NCBI RefSeq assembly: GCF_036226505.1
Contig: NZ_CP108484.1
Location: forward strand, 7,659,501 to 7,723,500
Reading direction: 5' to 3'
Length of the DNA stretch: 64,000 nt
DNA from: Kitasatospora sp. NBC_01246
GTDB lineage: Bacteria > Actinomycetota > Actinomycetes > Streptomycetales > Streptomycetaceae
Part shown: piece after piece, positions 23,226-31,394 of the stretch
How the letters are laid out: each line of letters opens with the position of its first letter
Numbering within the stretch: the first letter of the stretch is position 1
Made by a program: the position numbers and the translations under genes
Notes under the pieces: generated by a model
The model's database searches: none
What the model saw: the letters and a program-made list of their open reading frames with translations, nothing else
What the model was told of the DNA's origin: nothing

Positions 23226-24662
23226 TCAGCCGACGGGTGCGCCGAACCACTCGGCGAGCCGGTCGAGCAACTCGCCCTGGTCCTCGCCGACCCAGGCCAC
23301 ATGGCCGTCCGGCCGCACCAGCGCCGCGGGCACGTCCACCTGCGCGCCGGCGTCGGCGACCCGGTCGACCCGGTCCGCCCAGCCCGCCACCGAGAGCCGC
23401 CCGGTCCGGTCGAGCAGCAGGCCCCGGCCCTCGTGCATCAGCCCGTAGAGGCGGCCCTCCGCCAGCCGGACGTCCCGCAGCCGCCGGCCGACCAGGTCGT
23501 GGCCCCCGCCGAGGTCGTAGCGGACCTCGACCGCCGTGATCATCCCGGTCACCTGGCGGTTCACCTCCTCGATGTCCATCAGCCTGGACAGCAGGTTCCG
23601 CAGCGCGGTCGCGCCCGGGGAGGCCCCCAGCAGCGTGATCTGCGCCCGGGTGTTGTCCAGCACGGCGGAGCCCACCGGGTGGCGCTCGGCGTGGTAGCTG
23701 TCCAGCAGCCCCTCCGGTGCCCAGCCGTTGACCGTGGCGGCCAGCTTCCAGCCGAGGTTGAACGCGTCCTGGATACCGGTGTTCAGGCCCTGGCCGCCGG
23801 TCGGCGGATGGATGTGCGCGGCGTCGCCGGCCAGCAGCGCCCGGCCGACCCGGTAGCGCTCGGCCTGCCGGGTGGCGTCGCCGACCCGGGAGAGCCAACG
23901 CGGCGAGTGCACACCGAAGTCGGTGCCCGCGAAGGCCCGCAGCTGCTGCTTGAACTCGTCCAGGGTCGGCGGGACCGACCGGTCCTCGGCCACCCCGGCG
24001 GCGGGCACGATGATGCGGAACACGCCCTGCTGCCCGTCGACGTCGGGGGCCACGCCGAACCGCGGCTGGGTCGCGCGGACCTGCTCGACGACGGCCGCGA
24101 TGGTCGCCCGGTCCTCGGCCGCCCCCATGTCGCCCAGCAGCGTATCGACGGTGGTGGGCTCACCGGGGAAGGCGACGCCGAGCAGCTTGCGCACCGTACT
24201 GCGGCCGCCGTCGCAGCCCACGAGGTAGCGCGAGCGCAGCCGCGTTCCGTCCGCCAGCTCGACGCCCACCCCGTCCTCGTCCTGGCTCAGTCCGACCACC
24301 TCGCGGCCGCGCCGGATCTCGGCCCCGAGTTCGTGGGCGCGCTCGGCGAGCAGCAGTTCCGTCGCGGTCTGGGAGACGGCGAGTCCGTACGGGTGGGCGG
24401 TGTCCAGCGTCTCCGGCCACGCCTTGTGGACGCCGCCGAAGAAGCCGCCGATCCGGAACTTCTCGCCCGCGGCGAGGAACCGGTCCAGGAGACCGCGCTG
24501 GTCCATCATCTCGACGCTGCGCGTGTGCAGGCCGCGCCCGCGCGACCGGGCGTCCGGCTCCGTCGCCCGCTCCAGCACCACCACCTCCACTCCGGCCAGC
24601 CGCAATTCGGTCGCCAGCATCAGGCCGGTCGGTCCGCCGCCGACCACGATCACGTCAATCAT
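23226..24662 (-). CDS. rox: rifampicin monooxygenase (Rox-type)
   Basis: A 478-residue class A flavin monooxygenase very like Streptomyces Rox, which inactivates rifamycins by hydroxylating and linearising the ansa chain. Visible features: VIVVGGGPTGLMLATELRLA (residues ~4-23), RGLHTRSVEMMDQRGLLDRF, YLVGCDGGRSTVRKLLGVAF, FPGEPTTVDTLLGDM and LLAGDAAHIHPPTGGQGLN. The family call is supported independently by a rifamycin-associated element about 215 bases upstream. ATG 24662 has only a weak ribosome site. Expression should be induced by rifamycins; the strain may resist rifampicin. Confidence 0.88.
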   Translation of the reverse strand: MIDVIVVGGGPTGLMLATELRLAGVEVVVLERATEPDARSRGRGLHTRSVEMMDQRGLLDRFLAAGEKFRIGGFFGGVHKAWPETLDTAHPYGLAVSQTATELLLAERAHELGAEIRRGREVVGLSQDEDGVGVELADGTRLRSRYLVGCDGGRSTVRKLLGVAFPGEPTTVDTLLGDMGAAEDRATIAAVVEQVRATQPRFGVAPDVDGQQGVFRIIVPAAGVAEDRSVPPTLDEFKQQLRAFAGTDFGVHSPRWLSRVGDATRQAERYRVGRALLAGDAAHIHPPTGGQGLNTGIQDAFNLGWKLAATVNGWAPEGLLDSYHAERHPVGSAVLDNTRAQITLLGASPGATALRNLLSRLMDIEEVNRQVTGMITAVEVRYDLGGGHDLVGRRLRDVRLAEGRLYGLMHEGRGLLLDRTGRLSVAGWADRVDRVADAGAQVDVPAALVRPDGHVAWVGEDQGELLDRLAEWFGAPVG

Positions 24663-24875
24663 CAGAACGCCCGTTCAACGAGAGTGGATTTCCGGACGGT
24701 CGGCCGCTGCCCGTCCGGTGGTGCGTACACCCCGGCCCATGCCGGATTTCCGTGTCCGCGAGCTGCGCCGGGAGTTCCGGCCGTCGTGCGGCCCCCGCGC
24801 CGGGAGCGGTGGACGGGCGCCGATCCGTCAGGGCCGCAGGTCCCGGCCCAGGTCGACCATTGTGCGGCGGCCCCG

Positions 24876-24894
24876 GGGTCTTGCCGCAAGGCCG
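24876..24894. promoter_or_regulatory. rifamycin-associated element (RAE)
   Basis: The palindrome CTTGC-c-GCAAG (24880-24890) inside GGGTCTTGCCGCAAGGCCG matches the core of the published 19-bp RAE (GGGGCTTGCGGCAAGGCCC) found ahead of rifamycin-inactivating genes. On the minus strand TTGCGG could act as a -35 with CACAAT (24864 down to 24859) at 19 bases. On the plus strand TTGCCG (24881-24886) and TATATC (24904-24909) are 17 bases apart, so the element may carry promoters in both directions. Confidence 0.8.
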
Positions 24895-24917
24895 GGGGTG
24901 CGCTATATCTTGGTAGC

Positions 24918-24944
24918 GGCGAGGAGTGGATTCACCTCCTCGCC
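24918..24944. other. hairpin at the start of a possible rightward transcript
   Basis: GGCGAGGAG and CTCCTCGCC form a perfect 9-bp stem with a 9-base loop, followed by TTAGTCATTTC. It begins about nine bases after the possible plus-strand -10 TATATC. The rest of the 500-base gap 24663-25162 shows no gene; from 25120 onward it carries the operators of the PAS/YheO regulator. Confidence 0.45.
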
Positions 24945-25127
24945 TTAGTCATTTCCCCGTCCGCGGCTTCCTTCCGAATCGGTGCCGCCGTCCGGACGGA
25001 ATTGTTCCGGGCACGGTGAACCCCCGGGCCCTTTCGAGAGCGCGCCCATTCTGCGGCCATTCCCCCCGGAGTTTCGGCGCGCCGCGCCCGGCGCGCCCGT
25101 GCGGTGGCAGCCCCGCACAGTCGCTCT

Positions 25128-25160
25128 GGACGGAACGTCCGGGCTGGACGTACAGTCCAG
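25128..25160. promoter_or_regulatory. tandem palindromes over the regulator promoter
   Basis: GGACG-gaa-CGTCC (25128-25140) and CTGGAC-gtaca-GTCCAG (25144-25160) share GGAC/GTCC half-sites. Their centres are 18 bp apart. The second covers the probable -10 TACAGT (25151-25156), six bases before the ATG at 25163. This arrangement suggests autorepression of the downstream regulator. Confidence 0.55.
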
Positions 25161-25162
25161 AT

Positions 25163-25879
25163 ATGACCGCGGAGACCCCCGACCCACGCGTCCGGACCTG
25201 GGCGCCCGTCTGCCAGGCGGTGGCCCTGCTCCTCGGGCCGTACGCCGAGGTGGTGCTGCACGACGCCGTTCGGGACGAGGTGCTCGCCATCTGGCACCCG
25301 ATGAGCGGCCGCGCCCCCGGCGACCCCTCGCTGCTCGGCGAGCTGGACGACCTGGTCCCTGCCCTGCCCGAGGTCTACGGGGCCGATGTCCTCGGGCCGT
25401 ACGAGAAGCTGCTGCCCGACGGCCGGCGCCTCTCCTCGGTCAGCGCCGTCCTGCGCGACGACGACGGCCGGGCCTCGGCGGTGCTCTGCGTCAACCTCGA
25501 CCGCGGACCGCTGGAGCAGGCCGCCGCCCTGCTGGCCGGCTTCGCCGCACCCACCGCGCCGCGGCCCGAGCCGCTCTTCGAGCGCGACTGGACGGAGCGG
25601 ATGAACGACGTCATCGGCGGCTACGTCCGCGCCCACGGCCGCCCGCCGGACCGGCTGGGCCGCGAGGACCGGCTCGCCGTCCTGCGCGAACTCGACCGGG
25701 CCGGGGTGCTCGCGGTGCGCCGGGCGGTGCCGGCCGTGGCGACCGCGCTCAAGGTCTCGCGCTCCACCGTCTACACCCTGCTCGCCGAACTCCGGGCCGA
25801 GCCCGAGCCCGTCGCCGAACCCGAACGCCCGGCCGAACCCGCACCCGGGGCCGAACCCGAACGCCCGGCCGAGCCGTAG
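25163..25879 (+). CDS. YheO-type PAS-domain transcriptional regulator
   Basis: A 238-residue regulator. Residues ~10-120 form a PAS-like YheO sensor domain (LLLGPYAEVVLHDAVRDEVL, then SVSAVLRDDDGRASAVLCVN). Residues ~165-205 contain a DauR-type HTH (LAVLRELDRAGVLAVRRAVP, VATALKVSRSTVYTLLAEL). The C-terminal tail repeats AEPERPAEP-like units and is probably disordered. ATG 25163 directly follows TACAGT at six bases, so translation is probably leaderless. The co-oriented aminotransferase gene begins 58 bases later, after a hairpin that starts inside the stop codon region. Its ligand may be an amino acid. Confidence 0.85.
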   Translation: MTAETPDPRVRTWAPVCQAVALLLGPYAEVVLHDAVRDEVLAIWHPMSGRAPGDPSLLGELDDLVPALPEVYGADVLGPYEKLLPDGRRLSSVSAVLRDDDGRASAVLCVNLDRGPLEQAAALLAGFAAPTAPRPEPLFERDWTERMNDVIGGYVRAHGRPPDRLGREDRLAVLRELDRAGVLAVRRAVPAVATALKVSRSTVYTLLAELRAEPEPVAEPERPAEPAPGAEPERPAEP

Positions 25880-25900
25880 CCCGGTCCGGGACCGGGCTAC
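25876..25900. terminator. hairpin overlapping the regulator stop codon
   Basis: GTAGCCCGGT and ACCGGGCTAC pair perfectly around a CCGGG loop (12 symmetric bases on each side in all). The TAG stop codon of the regulator lies in the left arm. It could terminate or attenuate transcription before the aminotransferase. Confidence 0.65.
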
Positions 25901-25937
25901 GGGCACCGGACCCCACCGCACCGCAGAGGAACCAGTG

Positions 25938-27071
25938 ATGACCACGCTCCCCGACTTCCGGCTCGAAACCTACTTCTCCCGCTGGGAGTTCACCGCCCGC
26001 CACCACCTCACCGCCTCCGACGCGCAGACCATGACGATGTCCGAACTCCTCGCCCTGGCGGACCAGGAGGAGCGGCAGGCCTGGGACACCCTGGCCCTCG
26101 GCTACACCGAGACCTTCGGCGACCCGGCCCTGCGCCGGGCGGTCGCCGGGATGTACGAGCAGGTCGGCGCCGACGACGTGATCTGCTTCGGCGGCGCCCA
26201 GGAGGCGCTCAACCTCGCCATGCAGGTGCTGCTCGGCCCCGACGACCACGCCGTCGTGCTGACCCCCAACTACCAGTCCGCCGAGACGATCCCGCTCTCC
26301 CTCTGCGAGGTCACCGGCGTCGCCCTGGACCCGGCGCGCGACTGGGCGCTGGACCTCGACGAGCTGGTGGCCGTGCTGCGCCCGAACACCCGGGTCGTCT
26401 CGGTCAACTTCCCCAACAACCCGACCGGCAAGGTCATCGGGGCCGACGACTTCACCCGCCTGGTCCGGCTCTGCGACGAGCGCGGCATCCGGCTCTTCAG
26501 CGACGAGGTCTACCGCGGCCTGGAGCGCGACCCGGGCCGCACCCTGCCGCAGGCCGCCGACCTCTCCGAGCGTGCCCTGTCGCTGAACGTCACCTCCAAG
26601 TCGCTCGGCCTGCCCGGCCTGCGGATCGGCTGGATCGCCTGCCGCGACCGGGAGTTGCGCTCCCGGCTGGAGCGCGCCAAGCACTACACCACCATCTGCA
26701 ACTCGGCCCCCGGTGAGATCCTGGCCCGGATCGCGATCCGGAACCGGGAGCACATCCTGGCCCGCAACCGCGCGATCATCGACGCGAACCTGCCGCTCTT
26801 CGACGCCTTCTTCGCCGAGCACGCCGAACTGTTCGACTGGCGGGCCCCGGACGGCGGCTGCGTCGCGTACCCGCGCTACCTCGGACCGGACGGCGTCGAG
26901 GCGTTCTGCACCGCGCTGGTCGAGCAGGCCGGTGTCCTGCTGCTGCCGGCGAGCATCTACCGTTCCGAGCTCACCCCGACGCCGACCGACCGGTTCCGGA
27001 TCGGCATCGGCCGCCGCGACCCGGCCCCGGCCCTGGAGGCCCTCACCGACTGGCTGAAGGGCCGGCGCTAG
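25938..27071 (+). CDS. PLP-dependent class I/II aminotransferase
   Basis: A 377-residue fold-type I enzyme. ICFGGAQEALNLAMQVLLGP binds the cofactor phosphate, VVSVNFPNNPTGKVI is the NPTG loop, FSDEVYRG follows, and NVTSKSLGLPGLRIGWI contains the Schiff-base lysine at about residue 221. The closest type in memory is the group containing capreomycidine-synthase-like enzymes, but the substrate is undetermined. ATG 25938 fits AGAGGA upstream better than the GTG at 25935. It lies just after the YheO-type regulator, which probably controls it. Confidence 0.88.
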   Translation: MTTLPDFRLETYFSRWEFTARHHLTASDAQTMTMSELLALADQEERQAWDTLALGYTETFGDPALRRAVAGMYEQVGADDVICFGGAQEALNLAMQVLLGPDDHAVVLTPNYQSAETIPLSLCEVTGVALDPARDWALDLDELVAVLRPNTRVVSVNFPNNPTGKVIGADDFTRLVRLCDERGIRLFSDEVYRGLERDPGRTLPQAADLSERALSLNVTSKSLGLPGLRIGWIACRDRELRSRLERAKHYTTICNSAPGEILARIAIRNREHILARNRAIIDANLPLFDAFFAEHAELFDWRAPDGGCVAYPRYLGPDGVEAFCTALVEQAGVLLLPASIYRSELTPTPTDRFRIGIGRRDPAPALEALTDWLKGRR

Positions 27072-27089
27072 GGAGGCGCGGTGCCGAGG

Positions 27090-28193
27090 TCAGCCCTGCC
27101 GGGCCTCCTTGGCCCGGTGCTTGAGACCGAACAGCGCGCCGGAGAGACCGTGCGGCACCAGCCAGGACACGTCCTCGCGGTCCTCAGCTCCGAAGCGGTA
27201 CTTGTAGGGCTCGGTGCCGCGCAGGAAGTCGAAGGTGGTCAGGCCCTGTCCGGCGGCCGCCCGGACGGCCTCGGCGATCACCGCCGTGCCGAGCCGCAGC
27301 GGGGCCCAGGCCTGGTCCCAACCGATCTGGTAGTAGGCGAAGGTGTCCCGCCAGCGGAACCCGTAGAGGGCGCCGACCACCTCCCCGGCGCGCTCGGCGA
27401 CCAGGAAGGCCGGGCCCTCGCCGCGCCCGGTGGCGGCCGAGCGCTCGATCAGGCGCACGTGCAGCGGTGCGCGGGCCTCGTCGAAGGTGGTCGGCAGGCC
27501 GAGAGCGCCCCGGCGCAGCCGGTGCAGTCGGAGCACGGTGTGCAACAGGGTTATCCGCTCGGCGAGTTCGCCGCTCCCCACGGCCGGCGCCACCCAGCGG
27601 AAGGTGATCCCCCCGGCGGCGAGCTTGCGGCCGTAGCGGCGCAGGTCGGCACGGAACTGGCGGGAGCCGAGCGCGTCCGCACCCGGGGTGAGGTCGACCC
27701 GCGGGCACGGGGTGCGGCCGACCTCGACCGCACCGGCGGGCAGCAACCCGCTCTGGCCCGGGTCGAGATCGGTGAGCAGCAGGGTCGCCCGCCGGGCGCG
27801 CCGGGCCAGCCAGGCGGCCACCTCGGCCCGTCGCTCGGGTGCGACGGTGACGCCGCAGTGGTCGGCCGCGCCGGGGCCGGAGCCCAGCACCGTCAGACAG
27901 GGGACGGTCAGCGGCGCCCGCGGGTGCAGCCGCCGCCGGGTGCGCAGCAGCGGTACGACGGCGCTCACCCGGCCGTCCGGCTCGCGCCAGACGGTGACCT
28001 CGCCGCCGCCCTGCCGCGCGCCCAGCGTCTCCCACCAGGAGAGCGCCCACTCCGGCGTGGTGAACCAGGAGCCGCCCGGATCGGCGGCCGCCAGCTCCCG
28101 CCAGCCGTCCAGCACCCGCGCCGGCAGCGCGGCCGTCCGGTACCGGACCGGTCCGGGCGCCGCACCGACCGCACTCTTCGCCGTGATCTCCAA
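27090..28193 (-). CDS. CelD/BcsL-type GNAT acyltransferase
   Basis: A 367-residue protein of the double-GNAT group annotated as involved in cellulose or exopolysaccharide synthesis. FTTPEWALSWWETLG near residue 45 and GPAFLVAERAGEVVGALYGF with YYQIGWDQAWAPLRLGTAVI in the second half are characteristic. The start is a rare TTG at 28193, after GGGGGG; no closer ATG or GTG keeps the N-terminal domain intact. It follows the polysaccharide deacetylase on the same strand by 22 bases, so both likely modify a surface glycan. Confidence 0.8.
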   Translation of the reverse strand: MEITAKSAVGAAPGPVRYRTAALPARVLDGWRELAAADPGGSWFTTPEWALSWWETLGARQGGGEVTVWREPDGRVSAVVPLLRTRRRLHPRAPLTVPCLTVLGSGPGAADHCGVTVAPERRAEVAAWLARRARRATLLLTDLDPGQSGLLPAGAVEVGRTPCPRVDLTPGADALGSRQFRADLRRYGRKLAAGGITFRWVAPAVGSGELAERITLLHTVLRLHRLRRGALGLPTTFDEARAPLHVRLIERSAATGRGEGPAFLVAERAGEVVGALYGFRWRDTFAYYQIGWDQAWAPLRLGTAVIAEAVRAAAGQGLTTFDFLRGTEPYKYRFGAEDREDVSWLVPHGLSGALFGLKHRAKEARQG

Positions 28194-28215
28194 CGCCCCG
28201 CCCCCCAGGTGGTGT

Positions 28216-29265
28216 TCAGGCGCCGCCGCGCAACCGGTGCACGGCCGGGTGCAGCCCCGAGAGAATGGTGTCGAACCTGTCCCGGCTCGTGGTGGAGTTC
28301 ACCCGGAGCCGGCTGATTCGCAGCGGGCGTCCGGGCAGCAGCCGGTCGTGCCGGTGGTCGAACAGGAAGCCGACCCGGTAGCCGAGCCGGCGCAGCACGG
28401 GCTCGGCGCGCTGGTCGAGGTTGCCGTTGGGGTACGCGAAGGCGGTGGGTTCCTCGCCGTCGAGCCAGCCGGTGAGCGCGTGGTGTGCGGTGGTGATCTC
28501 GTCCCGGAGGGTGTCGTCCTCGCACTGGTCGAGGCAGGGGTGGCCGACGGTGTGGTTGCCGATCGCCACCCCGGAGCGGTGGAGCGTCAGCAGGTCGTGC
28601 CGGGTGAGCTGCTCCTGCCGGGGCGCGCGGGCCCGGGCGCTCTCGCGCAGTTCGGCGAGGGCGGTGCGGCGGTCGCGGTCGGGTAGGGTCTTCAGCCGGC
28701 GCACCACCGCGCCGGGCGGGCAGCCCGCCAGGCTGCGCGCGGTGCCGCCGCGGGAGGCCAGGAACGCGGCCTCGGACCACCAGAACGGCCGGTCGCCGTC
28801 GATGAGTTCGGTGACCACGAAGGCGGCGGCCGGGATCCGGAGCCGGGTCAGCACGGGCAGGGCCTCGGTGAGCACCGTCCGGTCGCCGTCGTCGAAGGTG
28901 ACCAGCACGCTGCGGGGTGGCAGCGGACGGCCGGAGCGGACGGCCTGCTCGACCCGGGGCAGCGAGATCGGGCGGGCGATCCGGACCAGGCGGGCCATCT
29001 GGAGCGCGAAGGTCCGCGGGTCGTCCACGCCGTGGTAGGCGAGGACGGCGAGACGGCGGGTGGCGGCGAGCCGGAACAGCGGCTGCAGCGGGGAGTTGCG
29101 CAGCGCGGCGTCGACGCTGCTCCGGCGCCCGGCGAGCCGGCCGGGCGGGGGAGCAGCGGCTCCGGCCCCCCCGACCGGCGGCGGCGCGGCCCCGGTCGTC
29201 GGGCCGGCGCCTCTGCTGCTCGGACCGTCACCGGCCCCGGTCGCACGCGTGGTCCCCTCGGGCAT
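28216..29265 (-). CDS. NodB-type polysaccharide deacetylase
   Basis: A 349-residue carbohydrate esterase family 4 enzyme. After a ~60-residue low-complexity N-terminus come RLAVLAYHGVDDPRTFALQM, the metal/catalytic motif VLVTFDDGDRTVL, GNHTVGHPCLDQ with the metal histidines, and AFAYPNGNLDQRA. It removes acetyl groups from an N-acetylated or O-acetylated polysaccharide; no signal peptide is visible, so action on a lipid-linked intermediate is possible. ATG 29265 follows GGAG at eight bases. Operon with the acyltransferase gene downstream. Confidence 0.88.
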   Translation of the reverse strand: MPEGTTRATGAGDGPSSRGAGPTTGAAPPPVGGAGAAAPPPGRLAGRRSSVDAALRNSPLQPLFRLAATRRLAVLAYHGVDDPRTFALQMARLVRIARPISLPRVEQAVRSGRPLPPRSVLVTFDDGDRTVLTEALPVLTRLRIPAAAFVVTELIDGDRPFWWSEAAFLASRGGTARSLAGCPPGAVVRRLKTLPDRDRRTALAELRESARARAPRQEQLTRHDLLTLHRSGVAIGNHTVGHPCLDQCEDDTLRDEITTAHHALTGWLDGEEPTAFAYPNGNLDQRAEPVLRRLGYRVGFLFDHRHDRLLPGRPLRISRLRVNSTTSRDRFDTILSGLHPAVHRLRGGA

Positions 29266-29758
29266 CGACACGCTCCCCCTTCTCCCCGTGAGCACTGCCG
29301 TGAGCGACTGCCATCGGCGCTGCGGCGCGGGAGTCGGGCATGGCACACGGGCAGGGTCCGCCCGCACGGGCGCACCTCTGCCGGGTGGGCGGCCCGCCCC
29401 GCTCCCCGAATTGCCAAGATAGTGCAAAATCCCATGCTCCGAGGAGGGTTGCGCACGGCGGGCGGGTTTCGGGGGACAGGTTGGCGCATTGTCGGCGCGC
29501 GCCTGGCCCGAGTGCGGGCCGGGAGTCTCCTGAGTGGCCGCCGGTGGTGCCGGGGGAGCGGGTGGAGCCGGTCCGCCGGGGTGCGGGTGTGCCGCGCGGG
29601 GGTGGGCCGGCCGCCGGTTGCGGACCCGGCGGCCGGCCCCGGAGAGGGGCCCGACGGCCCCGGCTCACGGATCCCCCGTACTCCCCGTACTCCCCGTACT
29701 CCCCGGCGACCGGCGTCCCGGCGACGCGTGGCGGGGCACCGCGGGGTTCTCCGGTGGA
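29266..29758. other. intergenic region upstream of the deacetylase
   Basis: 493 bases with no convincing gene. An AT-richer island at 29404-29436 probably carries the deacetylase promoter, though no clean -35/-10 pair is visible. Near the right end, CCCCGTACT is tandemly repeated (29674-29704). Confidence 0.6.
29674..29704. repeat. 9-bp tandem repeat CCCCGTACT
   Basis: Three complete head-to-tail copies of the 9-base unit CCCCGTACT plus a partial fourth (CCCC), 55 bases past the stop codon of the minus-strand secreted-protein gene. A microsatellite-like tract, likely variable in copy number between strains. Confidence 0.8.
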
Positions 29759-30169
29759 TCAGAAGGGGGCGGTGCAGGTGGTCACCTGGTGCTCGGCCTC
29801 CAGGGCCGGGCCGCCGACCGCGCAGATCATCTTGAGATCCCCGGTGACCACGCGCGGCGTCACGGCCTTGGCGTACCCCTTGGTGACGGTGGTCGCGGAC
29901 GCGACGGTGACCCATGGGCTGCCCCAGGCTCGCTGCGTCCTGACCTCGACCTGAACCACCGTCAGCTGTGTCGAGGAGGCCGGCGAGACGTGCGCCACCC
30001 CGACGACTCCTCCGCCGTCCTTCTCCAGCCATACGCAGGGCCGGTTGACGGCGGCGATACACGCCACCTCACCGGTCCCGTTCGTCGTCGACGCCGCCGA
30101 GGCCGGGGTGGCCATCGACGCCGTGATCCCTGCCACCGCGACCATCAGGGCTGCGATCCGAGCGCGCAT
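29759..30169 (-). CDS. small secreted protein of unknown function
   Basis: A 136-residue exported protein. Residues 1-26 are a signal peptide (RIAALMVAVAGITASMATPA, then SAA). Four cysteines in the mature part (EVACIAA, NRPCVWLE, KMICAVG, VTTCTAP) suggest two disulfides. No domain is recognised. ATG 30169 follows a near-perfect AAGGAGGT, so it is probably strongly translated. A small disulfide-bonded secreted factor, such as an inhibitor or surface protein, is one possibility but is not shown. Confidence 0.8.
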   Translation of the reverse strand: MRARIAALMVAVAGITASMATPASAASTTNGTGEVACIAAVNRPCVWLEKDGGGVVGVAHVSPASSTQLTVVQVEVRTQRAWGSPWVTVASATTVTKGYAKAVTPRVVTGDLKMICAVGGPALEAEHQVTTCTAPF

Positions 30170-30560
30170 GATATGAACCTCCTTGGAAATCAAGGGAATC
30201 TCACTCCGTGGGATGAGTCTTGCACATTTCGTGGGCATGCCATATGTGTGCTGCGTCACACTCAAGGTGACCGTTCAACTACGCACCGCAACCGGCGGAT
30301 CGGCCTCCGGTCGTGAGCGACCCCGGGCGGCGGGGCGAACCGGCCCGGAGGGCGCCCCGCGCGGCGCGTCGGCGACCGGCCCGGCCGACCCCGTCGTGAG
30401 CCGGTCCGCGGGCTCGCCAAGTCGACGTCGGGACAGTCCGGTTGACGCCCCGACGACCCCGGCCGCCCCGCGCCGCCCCGGCGTTCACTCGTACGGGTGG
30501 CGGACCGGCGCGAAGCCGTTCGGACGGCTACGATCGACGCGACCTACGGAGGTGGCCTGC
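30170..30560. other. divergent intergenic region
   Basis: 391 bases between the secreted-protein gene and the FHA-like gene. The left third (30170-30290) is AT-richer and must hold the leftward promoter; the rest is GC-rich with no recognised site. No small gene with a ribosome site was found. Confidence 0.5.
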
Positions 30561-31388
30561 GTGGACACGGTCATCGTGCAACTGCCCGAACCCCGCCCGA
30601 AAGCCCCGCCCGGCGGGCGGCCCGCACCGATCGGCGCGCGGCCCGGCCCGCCCGGTGGGCGCTCCGCACCGCCCGGCAGGCCCGCGCTGCTGCGCCTGGG
30701 CCCGGGCGAGGTCGCGGAGTTCGGGCGCGGCGAGCCCGGCCGCCCGCCCGCCATCCCCCTCACCGACCAGGGCGTCTCGCGCCGCGCCGGCGAGGTCACG
30801 GCCGCCGAGGACTACTGGCGGCTCTCCAACTTCAGCACCTCCGCGACGTACGTGGTGGAGAACCTCGAAGGGGCGGGCGAGCACGTCAAGGTGGCTCCCG
30901 GCCGGCTCGGCGCACCGGTGCCCTTCGAGTTCTCCCGGGTGCTCCTGCCGGCCCTCGGCGGGCCGGTCGCCTTCAAGGTGTTCGCACCCCAGCACGCCTA
31001 CCTGGAGGGCGAACCGGCAGCTTCCGAGGGCGAGATGACGGTCAGTCCGTTCGCCCTCGACCCGACCTCCAAGTACTTCCTCGTCCTGCTCGCCCTCTGT
31101 GAGCCGCGACTGCGCTCGCCCTCCGCCGCCGTCGTCCCCGGCGTCACCGACGTGCTGGCCCGGCTGCGTTCGCTGCCCTCCTGCCGAGGGCTCACCCGAT
31201 CCGCCGTCAACTACCACATCGACTACCTGGTGGCCACCAAGCTACGGCTGCGCGACACGCCGGACGAGGCGCCGGACGACGCCGCCCGGGCCGGTGGCAA
31301 GCGGGAGGAGCTCGTCGCGCTGGCTCTGCGGTTCGACCTCGTCCGGGAGGAGCATCTGGCCCTGCTCCCGCCCCGGCGGGGCGGCTGA
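30561..31388 (+). CDS. FHA-like protein paired with a kinase
   Basis: A 275-residue protein. A Pro/Arg/Gly-rich N-terminus leads to a stretch resembling a forkhead-associated domain (residues ~45-110): LRLGPGEVAEFGRGEPGRPP, then VSRRAGEVTAAEDYWRLSNF and TSATYVVENL. The C-terminal half (LTRSAVNYHIDYLVATKLRL) looks like a helical DNA- or protein-binding region. FHA domains bind phosphothreonine, and the kinase gene starts six bases downstream, so it may be the substrate or reader of that kinase. GTG 30561 follows GGAGG at eight bases. The FHA call is by pattern, not search. Confidence 0.65.
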   Translation: MDTVIVQLPEPRPKAPPGGRPAPIGARPGPPGGRSAPPGRPALLRLGPGEVAEFGRGEPGRPPAIPLTDQGVSRRAGEVTAAEDYWRLSNFSTSATYVVENLEGAGEHVKVAPGRLGAPVPFEFSRVLLPALGGPVAFKVFAPQHAYLEGEPAASEGEMTVSPFALDPTSKYFLVLLALCEPRLRSPSAAVVPGVTDVLARLRSLPSCRGLTRSAVNYHIDYLVATKLRLRDTPDEAPDDAARAGGKREELVALALRFDLVREEHLALLPPRRGG

Positions 31389-31394
31389 TCCGCC

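Noticed and set aside
19488..24662. A biosynthetic gene cluster around the two monooxygenases
   Set aside because: No polyketide, peptide, terpene or sugar biosynthesis genes lie nearby, and the second enzyme is better explained as Rox.
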